Positions 63,276 through 64,000 of a stretch of DNA of 64,000 nt are shown here, in pieces; within the stretch, counting starts at the first letter, position 1; every line of letters begins with the position of its first letter. The position numbers and the translations under genes are program-made. The notes under the pieces were generated by a model. That model made no database searches. It had not been told where the DNA came from and saw nothing but the letters and a program-made list of their open reading frames with translations. Origin of the DNA: JAWLCA01 sp041687395 (lineage in GTDB: Bacteria; Pseudomonadota; Alphaproteobacteria; Rhodobacterales; Rhodobacteraceae); NCBI GenBank assembly GCA_041687395.1, contig JAWLCA010000014.1:1-64000 (forward strand), written 5' to 3'.

Positions 63276-64000
63276 TCAATTGCGGGCCAGCAGGCCATCG
63301 ATCTCGTCGCGCGACGGCATGGAGGGTGCGGTACCGCGCCGGGTAACGGAAATTGCCGCGGCGGCGGTGGCGAAGCGCAAGGCATCCTCTGGCCCCATCC
63401 CCTCGGCCAAAGCGACGGCAAGCGCGCCGTTGAACGCATCGCCCGCCCCAGTGGTCTCCGCGACCGGCCCGGCGTTCATCGCCGGAACATGAAGCGTCAG
63501 CGACGGGCTGCGGTAGAGCGCACCGCGCTCACCCAGCGTGATCACCACCGCGCCCACTCCGCGCGCTATCAGCGCGTCGCCCGCGCGCTCCGCATCGGCG
63601 AGGGTGGCGACCGCGATACCGGTCAGTTCCTCGGCCTCGGTCTGGTTGGGGGTGATCAGGTCGCAAAGTGCCAGCAGCGCGTCGTCTAGCGGCGCGGCCG
63701 GGGCCGGATTCAGGATCGTCCGCGCCCCGCCGGTGCGCGCGATTTCCAGGGCGCGGCGCGCGGCCTCCATGGGTTGTTCCAGTTGCGTGACGAAAACGGC
63801 GGCGCCGACAATGAGATCAGCTTGCGCGTCCACGTCAGCGGGCGACAACTTCGCCGCGGCACCGGGGGCGATGATGATCGCGTTGTTTCCTGTCGCTTCC
63901 TCGATGAAGATGAAGGCTGCACCAGTGTGGCTGTCCGGATCCTCGATCACCTCCGGGCTCACACGCGCCTCCGACCAGATGGCACGGGCCATGTCGGCAA
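63276..64000 (-). CDS. Ribokinase-family (PfkB) sugar kinase, partial
   Basis: About 241 C-terminal residues are in the window; the frame runs off at 64000 (the sequence before the internal Met reads Ala-Asp). It contains HTGAAFIFIEEATGNNAIII, ILNPAPAAPL, PNQTEAEELTGI, GAVVITLGERGALYRS, and the catalytic anion-hole/base motif ETTGAGDAFNGALAVALAEG. It matches RbsK closely. With the isomerase it would phosphorylate a ketose or ribose-type sugar; substrate unproven. Confidence 0.92.
   Translation of the reverse strand, partial: ADMARAIWSEARVSPEVIEDPDSHTGAAFIFIEEATGNNAIIIAPGAAAKLSPADVDAQADLIVGAAVFVTQLEQPMEAARRALEIARTGGARTILNPAPAAPLDDALLALCDLITPNQTEAEELTGIAVATLADAERAGDALIARGVGAVVITLGERGALYRSPSLTLHVPAMNAGPVAETTGAGDAFNGALAVALAEGMGPEDALRFATAAAAISVTRRGTAPSMPSRDEIDGLLARN

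Overview
The window is high-GC, densely coded DNA from an alphaproteobacterium, almost certainly a member of the Rhodobacterales (Paracoccus/Rhodobacter/roseobacter relatives). The evidence is the gene order ctaC-ctaB-small ORF-ctaG-ctaE-surf1-thrC-M16 peptidase, the ybgC-tolQRAB-pal-cpoB-tilS-ftsH block, a TIGR02300-type acidic FYDLN protein next to tRNA-Ala, and a tad pilus locus. All identifications come from reading the sequence and from family knowledge; no database search was possible.

Region 1 (1-2425) is mobile-element debris. It holds IS5-type transposase fragments, a type I restriction subunit (hsdR) that has lost both ends, and the first 95 or so codons of an integrase fused tail-to-tail with hsdR.

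Region 2 (2506-12206) is a compact 9.65-kb integrated element in the 3' end of tRNA-Ala(GGC), bounded by a 51-bp direct repeat. It carries an integrase, an AlpA-like regulator, a RepA/RecA-type ATPase, an iteron-like cluster next to an AT-rich stretch (candidate origin), and terS/terL-type packaging genes. It has no capsid, portal or tail genes. Two adjacent membrane proteins on the opposite strand look like cargo. This is the layout of a phage satellite (PICI-like), and it is the most interesting system here. A paired GTTACCCC motif occurs upstream of int, at the promoter of the packaging operon, and near the right end.

Region 3 (12.2-33.3 kb) is chromosomal housekeeping. It includes a YgjP-type metallopeptidase, a GntR regulator, mtnP, an FAD-linked oxidase, an MBL hydrolase, the aa3-type cytochrome oxidase assembly cluster with thrC, tldD, dprA, topA, the two subunits of a 3-oxoacid CoA-transferase, and a lytic transglycosylase.

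Region 4 (33.6-40.4 kb) is a tad/flp pilus operon (flp-cpaB-cpaE-cpaF-tadB-tadC-tadD). The secretin (cpaC/rcpA) and OmpA-like genes that normally sit between cpaB and cpaE are absent.

Region 5 (40.4-53.0 kb) is on the minus strand. It has one-carbon metabolism genes (folD, fhs), a short chorismate mutase, a MOSC protein, ftsH, tilS and the complete Tol-Pal envelope system.

Region 6 (53.0-64.0 kb) starts with a membrane-protein gene broken by an apparent internal micro-inversion of about 90 bp. A carbohydrate-catabolism region follows: a double-domain aldehyde dehydrogenase, deoC, a TIGR04076-type protein with an aldo/keto reductase and a complete TRAP transporter, then a D-lyxose-type sugar isomerase and a ribokinase-family kinase that runs off the window.

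A further oddity is the presence of three short-unit arrays with exact 11-bp spacing, two between gntR and mtnP and one beside the broken membrane-protein gene.
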